From: Bhargavaea cecembensis DSE10
Lineage (GTDB): Bacteria > Bacillota > Bacilli > Bacillales_A > Planococcaceae
Assembly (NCBI RefSeq): GCF_000348905.1
Contig: NZ_AOFT01000009.1
Span: 62,001-126,000 of the forward strand
DNA: 64,000 bases
Direction of reading: 5' to 3'
A program made the translations under genes and the position numbers. Below are positions 17,611-25,976 of this stretch, in pieces (the stretch's first letter is position 1; each line of letters opens with the position of its first letter). The notes under the pieces were generated by a model. The model did not search any database. It saw only the letters and a program-made list of their open reading frames with translations, and was not told the DNA's origin.

Positions 17611-19877
17611 ATGCCATCCGTCAGCCAAGAATTCATCCGAATCATCCATGCCAATGAAAACAATCTGAAAAATGTCTCAGTGGACCTGCCAAAAAAGAAA
17701 ATCACCGTTTTCACCGGTGTCTCCGGTTCCGGCAAGTCTTCGCTCTGCCTGGATACAATCGCTGCCGAGTCCCGACGCGAGCTGAATGAAACGTTTCCCA
17801 GCTTCGTCCAGCAGTATCTTCCGAAGTACGGAAGGCCCCGGGTCGGCAGGATCGAGAATCTGCCCGTGACAATTATCCTCGACCAGAAAAAGCCCGGCCA
17901 AAATTCGCGGTCGACCGTCGGGACATATACGGATATCTACGCCCAGCTCCGACTGCTCTATTCCCGTGTCGGCCGGCCGTTCATCGGCTATTCCGACGCA
18001 TTTTCCTTTAACCACCCGTCGGGCATGTGCCCGCGCTGCGAAGGCATCGGCGAAGTGACGGACCTGGATGTCCACCGGCTGATCGATTTCGATAAGTCGC
18101 TGAATGACGAGGGAGTCATCAGTTTCCCGGCCTTTACCACGGGAGCCTGGCGGTGGAAGCGCTATATGCCTACAGCGGCCTGTTCGACCTGGACAAGAAA
18201 ATCCGGGACTACTCACCTGAGGAATTGGAGCTGTTCCTTTACTCCCCACAGATCAAATTGAAGAACCCGCCGGCTAACTGGCCCAAATCCGCCAAGTTTG
18301 AAGGGATTGTCCCGCGCATGTACCGGAGCGTCATCACCCAGAAGGAAGGCAAACGCCACCAGAAGCTGCTCGACCAAATGGTGTCGACATACAAGTGCCC
18401 GGAATGCGGCGGCACCCGGGTCAACGAAAAAGTACGGAGCTGCAGAATCGACGGCAATAGCATTGCGGACGTGGTGGCAATGTCCATAGATGAGTCCGTC
18501 CAGTTTATCCGGTCCATCACCGACCCGATTGCAAACGAGCTTAAGAAAGAGCTGGAACTCCGGCTCCGCGCACTTGTCGACATCGGTCTCGGGTACCTGA
18601 CGCTCAGCCGCGGTGTCAGCACCCTGTCAGGAGGAGAAGCGCAGCGGACGAAGATCGCGAAATACATCAACTCCGCGCTTACCGATATGGTTTATGTATT
18701 CGATGAGCCAAGTGCCGGTCTTCATCACTCCGACATCAGACGCCTGAGCACTTCACTGATGAAGCTGCGAGACCACGGCAATACGATCCTAATTGTTGAG
18801 CACCATCCCGAAATCATCAAATTGGCCGATCATATTATCGATATGGGTCCGAATGCCGGTGAACATGGAGGTGAGGTCGTATTCACCGGGAGCTACCCGG
18901 AACTCCTGGCATCGGATACGCTTACCGGACGGTCCCTGCGGCATTCCATTCCGCTGAATGACACCCCCCGGACGCCAGCAGGATGGCACCGACTGGAAAA
19001 AGCTGCGCTGCACAACCTGAATGATGTCACGGTCGATTTCCCTCTCGGTGTGCTCACAGTGGTCGCCGGCGTGGCCGGGTCCGGCAAAAGTTCGCTGATG
19101 CAGCTGTTTGAGCAGGATTGGACAGGACCGGTCGTCTCCATCAGCCAGAAAGCCATCGGAGCCACGGCCCGCTCGACACCCGCAACTTATCTGAACATTT
19201 CCGATGACATCCGGAAGCGGTTTGCCCGACAAACCGGGCAGGCGGCCTCCCTCTTCAGCTTTAATTCCAAGGGGGCCTGCCCTGCATGCGGAGGCAAGGG
19301 CATCATCGTCACCGGCATGCACTTCATGGATCCGATCGAGACGGTCTGTGAAGTGTGTGACGGCACCCGGTATGCCCCGGAAGTCCTTCAGTACCGGATG
19401 GACGGACAGTCGATTGCAGATGTAATGGGCATGTCTGTAAAGGAAGCGGTCGGTTTCTTCGAAGAGGAACCGTTTAAGGAACAGCTCATTTCTCTGGATC
19501 GTGTCGGGCTCGGCTATATCCGCCTGAACCAATCGATGTCGACTCTTTCAGGCGGTGAATTGCAGCGGGTAAAACTGGCGAGCCACCTGAATGAGAAAGG
19601 GACGGTTTTTATCATGGACGAACCGACAGAAGGTCTCCATACCGATGATACGCTGAAGCTGATGGACCTGTTTCACCAGCTCGTTGATGAAGGAAACAGC
19701 CTGTTTTTGGTCGAGCACCGGCTGGATGTTATCAAGCAGGCTGACTATCTCATTGAACTGGGTCCCGAAGGAGGCAATGCAGGAGGCAATATCCTCTTCA
19801 CGGGACCACCCGGAGAGCTTCTGAAAAGCAGCAAATCCGTCACCAGGCCGTATATCGAGGAAAGCCTGCAACATTGA
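17611..19877 (+). pseudogene. UvrA-like ABC ATPase paralogue, frameshifted
   Basis: Two overlapping frames (17611-18261 and 18153-19877) together encode one protein of about 755 residues, the size of short UvrA paralogues that lack part of the DNA-binding insert. The first frame has Walker A GVSGSGKSS and a zinc motif CPRCEGIGEV. The second has LSGGEAQRTKIAKYI, a second Walker A GVAGSGKSS, a zinc motif CPACGGKG and LSGGELQRVKLASHL. The frames join near 18160-18172, where one added base would restore a single frame (SGLFDLDK continues after KRYM). The start ATG has GAAGGAG 7 nt upstream. A real disruption or a base-calling error are both possible; all motifs are otherwise intact. Confidence 0.8.
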
Positions 19878-19890
19878 TCTGCCAAATAGA

Positions 19891-19927
19891 AAAATCGGAC
19901 CTTCGAAAAAACTGAAGGTCCGATTTT
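19891..19927. terminator. Bidirectional terminator
   Basis: A 14-bp perfect stem (AAAATCGGACCTTC and its complement) lies between the convergent UvrA-like gene and fhs, with A and T runs on both flanks. Confidence 0.85.
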
Positions 19928-19934
19928 TTAACTT

Positions 19935-21611
19935 TTACATCAGGCCGACCGCATGTCCTTCACGGTCAATGTCCATGCGCATGGCGGCAGGTTCCTTCGG
20001 CAGGCCCGGCATCGTCATGATATCGCCTGTCAGACAGACGATGAACCCGGCCCCAATTTTTGGGATCAGTTCACGGATGGTGATCGTGAATCCTTCCGGA
20101 CGTCCGAGGACTGTTGGATCATCCGTGAACGAGTACTGGGTCTTCGCCATGCAGACCGGCAGGATGTCCCAGCCCCGCTGCCTGATTTCGGCCAGTTGCT
20201 TTTGTGCACGGTCTGTAAAATGCACCCCTGCTCCGCCGTATACTTTTGTCACGATGGCTGCCACTTTGTCCTCGAAAGCATCCAATTCATCATACACCGG
20301 GGCGAATTGGTTGCCTTCTCCGATTTGTTCAAGGACGAGCCTGGCCACATCAGTACCGCCCTGACCGCCCCGTGCCCATACATCGGCTACCGCGGCCCGC
20401 ACACCGTTTTCACGGCAAAAACCGAGGAGCGTTTCGATTTCTTCCTCTGTATCGGTGATGAAGCGGTTCAGTGCCACGACAGGTTCGATACCGAACGCCC
20501 GGATCGTGTCGATATGCTTTGCCAGGTTCGGGAGTCCTTCGGCGACTGCAAGCGCATTGGAGGCGGATAGGTCTGTTTTTGGAATGCCGCCGTGCATCTT
20601 CAGTGCCCGTACGGTCGCGACAATGACGACTGCATCCGGCTTAAAATCCCCCTGCCGCGCTTTGATATCCATAAACTTTTCCGCGCCCAGATCGGAACCG
20701 AAACCGGCTTCTGTGACCACGATATCCGCCAGCTGTTTCGCAGTCAAGGTGGCGGCAAGCGAGTTGCAGCCGTGGGCGATGTTGGCAAACGGGCCGCCGT
20801 GGATCAGCGCCGGAGTCCCCCCGATCGTCTGGACAAGGTTCGGCTTAAACGCCTCTTTCAGCAAAAGGGTCAATGCCCCTTCTGCACCGAGGTCACGGAC
20901 AGTCACCGGTTCTCTCCCGTACGTATAGCCGATGACGATGCGCGCAAGCCGTTCTTTCAGATCATCCAGGGACTTTGCCAGACAGAAGACAGCCATGATT
21001 TCAGAGGCGACGGTGATGTCGAATCCGTCTTCTCTCGGAATGCCGCCTGACGGGCCGCCGAGCCCGACGGTCACATGACGGAGCGCCCGGTCATTCATAT
21101 CCAGGACCCGCTTCCAGATGATCCTTCTGGGATCAATACCGAGTGAATTGCCCTGATGGAGATGATTGTCGATCAATGCGGAAAGAGCATTATTGGCCGT
21201 CGTGATCGCATGGATATCTCCGGTGAAGTGAAGGTTGATATCCTCCATCGGCAGGACCTGCGAATAGCCGCCACCTGCCGCTCCGCCCTTCATCCCCATG
21301 ACCGGGCCGAGTGACGGCTCCCGCAGGGCGACCATCGTTTTTTCGCCCAGCAGAGAGAATGCATCGGCAAGACCGACTGTTACCGTCGACTTTCCTTCAC
21401 CGGCCGGAGTCGGGCTGATCGCCGTCACGAGCACGACCTTTCCGTCCGCCTCTGAAGGAGAAAGCTTGTCCACATCAATCTTTCCTTTGAAGCGGCCGTA
21501 GGGTTCCAATGCCTCTTCCGGAATTCCTGCCTTTTCCGCAATCTCTCCGATCGGTTTCATCTCGGCACGGCTTGCAATTTCCAAATCAGTCAGCGGTGTT
21601 GTTGTCTTCAT
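19935..21611 (-). CDS. fhs: Formate--tetrahydrofolate ligase
   Basis: It joins formate to tetrahydrofolate at the cost of ATP, giving 10-formyl-THF for purine and initiator tRNA formylation. The 558-residue length is typical. The phosphate loop is [14 protein letters not shown] near residue 70; [19 protein letters not shown] and the C-terminal [17 protein letters not shown] are family hallmarks. I chose the ATG at 21611 over the GTG at 21614 because GGGGAG is then 6 nt away. It is a single gene. Formate from kynB is one possible source. Confidence 0.97.
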   Translation of the reverse strand: MKTTTPLTDLEIASRAEMKPIGEIAEKAGIPEEALEPYGRFKGKIDVDKLSPSEADGKVVLVTAISPTPAGEGKSTVTVGLADAFSLLGEKTMVALREPSLGPVMGMKGGAAGGGYSQVLPMEDINLHFTGDIHAITTANNALSALIDNHLHQGNSLGIDPRRIIWKRVLDMNDRALRHVTVGLGGPSGGIPREDGFDITVASEIMAVFCLAKSLDDLKERLARIVIGYTYGREPVTVRDLGAEGALTLLLKEAFKPNLVQTIGGTPALIHGGPFANIAHGCNSLAATLTAKQLADIVVTEAGFGSDLGAEKFMDIKARQGDFKPDAVVIVATVRALKMHGGIPKTDLSASNALAVAEGLPNLAKHIDTIRAFGIEPVVALNRFITDTEEEIETLLGFCRENGVRAAVADVWARGGQGGTDVARLVLEQIGEGNQFAPVYDELDAFEDKVAAIVTKVYGGAGVHFTDRAQKQLAEIRQRGWDILPVCMAKTQYSFTDDPTVLGRPEGFTITIRELIPKIGAGFIVCLTGDIMTMPGLPKEPAAMRMDIDREGHAVGLM

Positions 21612-21721
21612 CACGGTCTCCCCTTCAGGCTGTTGTTATCTTCATTATACTGCCCGAAAAGACACACCGTCTTCAGACTTCTTACAAAAGAATGACACCT
21701 AAACTTTTCCCTGCGCATGGA

Positions 21722-22363
21722 ATGAAGAAAACAGAAAGGATGATACCGATTCCATTCGAACTCCCTGTGCAGATTGTTTCCCATCCCATCCGTATGGCAA
21801 CCCCAAAAATCGATCTGGTGTATCCGCAGGTCACCGGTCTGGCCAATCCATCAGCCCAGACGGCGATCAATCTGGAAATCGTCACTGAGTTCGCTCTGCT
21901 TGTTCAGCAGCTTGGCTATGGAAATCAAAATCTGGTTGAGATGACCGGCTACTATGAGGTGAAGACGAATGAACGGGGCGTGCTCAGCCTTCTGCTCGTC
22001 GTCTATTCCTTCACGGGCGGGGCTCACGGCCTGACGCTTGCCAAAGGATTGACCTTTGACGTCCACACCGGAAGGCGATATCGCCTTGGAGATCTTTTTA
22101 AACCGGACAGCGGATATACAGAGGTGCTGTCCGGTTTTATCGGTGAATGGATCGAACAATGGGAAGTCCCGGTTCTTGAACCGTTTGAGTCGATTTCACC
22201 TGACCAGGACTTCTATCTGGCCGACCATTCCCTCACTGTGTTTTTCCAGTTATATGAGCTCACTCCGTATGTTTACGGCTTCCCCTATTTTCCGATTGCG
22301 CTGAAATCACTGGAGTCTATTATCGCAGATCCCAGTCCGGCAGCGACACTCCTCCCATTTTAA
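21722..22363 (+). CDS. DUF3298-type protein
   Basis: A protein of about 213 residues with the DUF3298/DUF4163-like region: SFTGGAHGLTLAKGLTFD and then GDLFKPDSGY are the recognisable features. No signal peptide or membrane segment is evident, unlike many relatives (RsiV, PdaC) that are secreted. The start is uncertain: in-frame ATGs exist at 21692, 21722 and 21740, none with a strong binding site; 21722 is a compromise. Function unknown. Confidence 0.7.
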   Translation: MKKTERMIPIPFELPVQIVSHPIRMATPKIDLVYPQVTGLANPSAQTAINLEIVTEFALLVQQLGYGNQNLVEMTGYYEVKTNERGVLSLLLVVYSFTGGAHGLTLAKGLTFDVHTGRRYRLGDLFKPDSGYTEVLSGFIGEWIEQWEVPVLEPFESISPDQDFYLADHSLTVFFQLYELTPYVYGFPYFPIALKSLESIIADPSPAATLLPF

Positions 22364-22400
22364 AAAAGCTCCGATCCCCGACCGGGGACTGGAGCTTTTT
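22363..22400. terminator. Bidirectional terminator
   Basis: AAAAAGCTCC and GGAGCTTTTT flank an inner CCCCG/CGGGG stem between the DUF3298 gene and the convergent hydrolase gene. Confidence 0.85.
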
Positions 22401-22401
22401 C

Positions 22402-23004
22402 TCAGTATTTATTGTGATACCATGCGGCAGCAGCCTGAATTTCCGACTGGGTCAATGAGTGACCGAAGTTTTCCCAATGGACATGGACCTCTGCCCCCGC
22501 CCCTTCCAGAAGGCCCTTCAGATCTTTTGCTTCATCCATCGGACAGATGGGATCATTGGTGCCCGCGCCGATAAAGACGGATGTTCCATCCAATGACGGA
22601 AGTCCTTTATCACGGACCGGAACCATCGGATGGTGAAGGATTGCGCCCTTCAGGGCATCAGCGTAATGGAACATCAGGCTTGCCGCGATGTTAGCCCCGT
22701 TCGAGTAACCGACTGCAATCACGTTATTCCGGTCGAATCCGTAGTCTTCTGCAGCTTTATTGATGAATGTATTCAGGTCTTCCGTACGTTTGACCAAGTC
22801 TTCCAGGTCGAAAACACCTTCCGCCAGCCGCCTGAAAAACCGGGGCATGCCATTTTCAAGAACCTCGCCCCTGACACTCAGGATTCCGGCATCCGGATCG
22901 ATAAAATTACCGATCGGGAGCAGGTCATTTTCTGTTCCTCCGGTTCCATGCAAGAGTAAAAGCGTCGGTCGGTTAGCTTTACCTTCCTTATAGATATGCT
23001 TCAA
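22402..23004 (-). CDS. mhqD: MhqD-like alpha/beta hydrolase (carboxylesterase/phospholipase family)
   Basis: The 200-residue protein strongly resembles B. subtilis MhqD: LLLLHGTGGTENDLLP (oxyanion loop), VGYSNGANIA (nucleophile Ser), GAGTNDPICP (Asp) and NFGHSL (His). In B. subtilis the mhqNOD genes are repressed by MhqR and induced by quinones and catechols. Here the gene stands without mhqN or mhqO but keeps an MhqR-type operator. Translation starts at a TTG, 6 nt after AGGG. The substrate is unknown. Confidence 0.85.
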   Translation of the reverse strand: MKHIYKEGKANRPTLLLLHGTGGTENDLLPIGNFIDPDAGILSVRGEVLENGMPRFFRRLAEGVFDLEDLVKRTEDLNTFINKAAEDYGFDRNNVIAVGYSNGANIAASLMFHYADALKGAILHHPMVPVRDKGLPSLDGTSVFIGAGTNDPICPMDEAKDLKGLLEGAGAEVHVHWENFGHSLTQSEIQAAAAWYHNKY

Positions 23005-23022
23005 TCGGATCCCTACTTTCTT

Positions 23023-23040
23023 TATCTCGAATTAAAGATA
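23023..23040. promoter_or_regulatory. MhqR-type operator upstream of mhqD
   Basis: TATCTCGAATTAAAGATA has inverted arms TATCT/AGATA around CGAATT and closely matches the MhqR operator of B. subtilis as I recall it (TATCTcgaATtcgAGATA). It ends 18 nt before the mhqD start and just after a TATTAT/TACTAT -10-like sequence (minus strand), a position suited to repression. No mhqR gene is in the window. Confidence 0.7.
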
Positions 23041-23280
23041 ATAGTAACAGGTTTTATCCTGCATGGAAAGTCAGTTGTCTTATCGAAAATAAAAACCGTA
23101 AAAAAAGTATGCACGAAATGTTTACTCCAATTCCTGCCGGGTAAATAAACAGTACAAGGCGAACACCGCCGGATGCATCGGTACGATTGATGCGAAAGGC
23201 GGAGAACTGCACAGCCTTGGCGGAAAATTTGCTTTATGTGACGAAGATCTATTCTCGTCAGCGCCGCATGATCCGTGTCG

Positions 23281-23575
23281 GCCGGACCGAATATCCGCAA
23301 GACGAATCATCAAAAGGATGATGGATCATGGAAACCAGGAGGACAAAAAAATAGGCAGATTGAAGTAGATATCTGCCGGTGCGATTGACCGGAGTGAATC
23401 CGGACAGCTATGCAATGGACTCAGGGGATGGTAGACAATGGACACCAGGAGGACACAAGAAAACCCGCCTAAACGGGCTTAGGTTTTCGCAAAGAACGAA
23501 CGGATCGATTTTCCGTACAATCCTTGCACGTGACTCAGGAGATGGTGCCGATGGAAACCCGGAGGTCCGACAGGG
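23281..23575 (+). repeat. Three degenerate repeats with a period of about 110 bp
   Basis: Copies begin near 23285, 23393 and 23503. Each opens with a small hairpin CGGA...TCCG and ends with GATGG-(4-6 nt)-ATGGAAACCAGGAGGAC; the conserved cores lie at 23328, 23438 and 23551. The three cores fall in three different reading frames, so the conservation is at DNA or RNA level, or the stretch is a decayed repeat gene. No protein gene is convincing in 23041-23794. I do not recognise the repeat. Confidence 0.6.
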
Positions 23576-23757
23576 ACTGCGGCGGACAGTAAGTTTTTTG
23601 TGAAAGTGCATTTGACAGCCTGACTGCAACTTTGGTGCTCAACCGACTTGACACCTTTGCCGGAAAGGCGACGGCAGTTTGGCCGATCCTGCAACAGACG
23701 AGATGGATCACTTCTTCGTCAGAGCAGTATGAATCAGCAAGTTTTCCGTTTGCAGGG

Positions 23758-23797
23758 AAACCGCCCGATCGATGGATCGGGCGGTTTCTCCTTTTTA
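23758..23797 (+). terminator. Terminator facing out of the repeat region
   Basis: GAAACCGCCCGATC and its complement form a 14-bp stem with a 4-nt loop, followed on the plus strand by TCCTTTTTATTTC. On the minus strand no T-run follows beyond the stem, so it fits best a plus-strand transcript from the repeat region, though it also lies at the end of the thioesterase gene. Confidence 0.6.
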
Positions 23798-24286
23798 TTT
23801 CTGAAGGAATGTTTCAGGCATGACCACTGCTACGACTTCACCTGTTACACAGACTTCCCCGTCTGCTTCAACTTCAACAAGCACCTTGAACTTTTTTGGG
23901 TGGATTTCCTCCACTCGGCCGGTAGCCTTCAGGAGCTTTCCGTGAGGTGTCGGTTTCTTGAAGTCAACATGGAGCGAAGCAGTAACGAATCTTGGCGGGT
24001 CCTCTCCGTCTCCCGGTTCGTGGCCGTTTTTTCTGTGCAGCGCCAAAGATGCAGAGCCTGTGCCATGACAGTCGATCATGGAGGCAATTACACCCCCGTA
24101 GACAAACCCCGGAAGAGCCAGCTCATCTCCCGCAGGGTCGTAGTAGGTGACCGTCACATCCCCGTCCCAGCCCGTCCTGAAATGATGCCCCCTGGCATTC
24201 CGCCTTCCGCACCCATAGCACCAGGCGAAGTCATCCGGGTACTCGTCCTGGATAGCGTGGACGATTTCCTTTGCTTCCTGTACCAT
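23795..24286 (-). CDS. PaaI-family hotdog thioesterase
   Basis: The 163-residue protein has the hotdog-fold pattern of acyl-CoA thioesterases: GFVYGGVIASMIDCHGTGSA is the helix with the active-site region, and SLHVDFKKPTPHGKLLKATG the following strands. An N-terminal CYGCGRRNARGHHF is common in this subgroup. AGGAGGGATTAAG precedes the ATG. It probably hydrolyses a fatty or aromatic acyl-CoA; the substrate is not evident. It is a single gene. Confidence 0.85.
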   Translation of the reverse strand: MVQEAKEIVHAIQDEYPDDFAWCYGCGRRNARGHHFRTGWDGDVTVTYYDPAGDELALPGFVYGGVIASMIDCHGTGSASLALHRKNGHEPGDGEDPPRFVTASLHVDFKKPTPHGKLLKATGRVEEIHPKKFKVLVEVEADGEVCVTGEVVAVVMPETFLQK

Positions 24287-24400
24287 CTTAATCCCTCCTA
24301 TTTCCCCCTCTTATCTTCTTCCTCTTTTCGACAGCTTTTCCGGATTTCCTTCAAAATGAAAGGCATTTGATGTTAAGAAGTTAGGAGGGACCTCAAAGGG

Positions 24401-24500
24401 CACTCCATTTTTCGTGCGCGAACTTCCTGGATTCACGCGCAAACCCGGCGCGTCCCACTTTCCGTACACAAACTTCCTCGATTCGCACGCAAACCACCCA
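24401..24500. repeat. Two tandem 50-bp repeats
   Basis: Units 24401-24450 and 24451-24500 are exactly 50 bp each and share CGTGCGCGAACTTCCTGGAT-like cores (second unit CGTACACAAACTTCCTCGAT) followed by TTC-CGCGCAAACC. GC-rich with inverted GTGCGCG/CGCGCAA parts. It resembles intergenic repeats I have seen in other Bacillales; copy number elsewhere is unknown. Confidence 0.6.
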
Positions 24501-24517
24501 TGTGCTTCACCATTAAA

Positions 24518-24559
24518 AACCACAGACAGGGGAGCAAAGGGCTCACTTAGTCTGTGGTT
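24518..24559 (-). terminator. Terminator of the P450 gene
   Basis: AACCACAGAC and GTCTGTGGTT form a 10-bp stem followed by a T-run on the minus strand, 12 nt after the P450 stop codon. Confidence 0.85.
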
Positions 24560-24570
24560 CGGATTTTTGC

Positions 24571-25818
24571 TTACTTCCCCTTCACCTTGATGTTGTCCAT
24601 GACGAAGCGGTCTTTTGGAAGAGTCGGCATGCGGACCATGTTGATGGTGAGGTCCTGCTCCGGAACGTAGTAGGACAGGTTTTCTGTCAGGTACCGCACG
24701 CTTTCTTCGATAATCATGACGGCAATCGGTTCACCGGGGCACCGGTGGCCGGTATCCGGATCGCCGCCGCCCTGCGGGATAAAATTGAACCGGTCATCGA
24801 CAAAGTCATTGAACCGGTCTGGGTTGAATGTCTCCGGCTCTTCCCAGATGCGCGGATCCCGGTTGATGCCATGCACATCCAAAATCACATGACGGCCTTC
24901 TTTAAACTGATAGCCTTTCCATTCAAAGTCTTCCTTGACAACTGCCGGAAGAAATGGCGTGAACGGATAAAAACGGCGGACTTCATTCGCAAAGTTGTTC
25001 AGCTCTTTTGTGGTGCCGAGCCTGTTTTTCCATTCCGGGAAATTCTGCAGGGCAAGCGCCGCAAATGCGACGAATCGGGCCACCGCGACGGCAGGCCGGA
25101 TGACATTCAGCAGTTCGATGGCAGCCATGTGTGCATCCAGCAGTTCCCCTTCTTCCTGATGGAAAGCGACCGTATGAACCGGCGTGCCTTCCTCAGCCTG
25201 CATCCTGCCGTCCCGGACGGCTTCGATCACTTCCTGGATCCAACCTTCCGTCTCTGTCCGCACCTTTTCCCCTTCGCGGTACCGTTTGCCGACACCGCCT
25301 GCTGCGTCAATCATTACACCGACTTCATAGGCACGCCGCCAGGATTCCGCATCCGTCAGCGGAACGCCTGTCCACCGGCACATGGCTCTCAGAATCAGTT
25401 CCTCTGATTCATCAAACAAAACAGCTCGCTTTTTCTGTTCCATTTCCAGCCCCTTGCGTTTCCACTCTTCCTGAAGGATTGTACGGAGATGGGCCAGCCT
25501 TTCTTCGGTCATCATCGACATGAACATGGCTTTCCGGATTTTGTGCTTTTGTCCGTCCTTCGTATGAATCCCGTTTACGCCGAACAGCGTTTTCTGGATG
25601 CGTTTTGGCATGGCGCCTTCCCGCTTGATCTTGGATTCGTCATAAAACAATTCAGCGGCATCCCGCCCGGTCATGACGATCATCTTCTTGCCCAGGATCC
25701 TCGCCTCGAACACATCGGTCTCCAGTTGGGCCATCCGTTTTCCGACAAAATTGTATCCTTCGGTGACCACGTTGAACGTACTGTCAATCATCTTGATCTC
25801 TGGAATCTGTTTCGTCAT
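24571..25818 (-). CDS. Cytochrome P450 fatty acid peroxygenase (CYP152 type)
   Basis: It should use hydrogen peroxide to hydroxylate or decarboxylate fatty acids. The heme ligand is the Cys in GHRCPGEP. In the I helix the usual acid-alcohol pair is replaced by Arg-Pro (NVIRPAVAVARF), the hallmark of CYP152 enzymes (P450-BS-beta, OleT), where the Arg holds the fatty acid carboxylate. The start is the ATG at 25818 (415 residues), after GAGGTGTAGGG; a longer frame to 25917 is not supported. No redox partner gene is nearby, as expected for a peroxygenase. Confidence 0.93.
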   Translation of the reverse strand: MTKQIPEIKMIDSTFNVVTEGYNFVGKRMAQLETDVFEARILGKKMIVMTGRDAAELFYDESKIKREGAMPKRIQKTLFGVNGIHTKDGQKHKIRKAMFMSMMTEERLAHLRTILQEEWKRKGLEMEQKKRAVLFDESEELILRAMCRWTGVPLTDAESWRRAYEVGVMIDAAGGVGKRYREGEKVRTETEGWIQEVIEAVRDGRMQAEEGTPVHTVAFHQEEGELLDAHMAAIELLNVIRPAVAVARFVAFAALALQNFPEWKNRLGTTKELNNFANEVRRFYPFTPFLPAVVKEDFEWKGYQFKEGRHVILDVHGINRDPRIWEEPETFNPDRFNDFVDDRFNFIPQGGGDPDTGHRCPGEPIAVMIIEESVRYLTENLSYYVPEQDLTINMVRMPTLPKDRFVMDNIKVKGK

Positions 25819-25976
25819 CCCTACACCTCTTCTGTCAGATAGTCCTCTATGTATTCCCTGATTCCCGCTAAGAATAACGCGATGCCGCAAGTCAGAAAGG
25901 TCAGAATCTGCTTTCAATGATTGCCCGAATGTTATACAATTAGTTCGACTACCGTAAGATTAAGGGGGATACACCA

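Noticed and set aside
23101-23370. Open plus-strand frame reading KANTAGCIGTIDAKGGELH
   Set aside because: No ATG, GTG or TTG and no ribosome site precede it; it ends within the first repeat copy and has no known domain.
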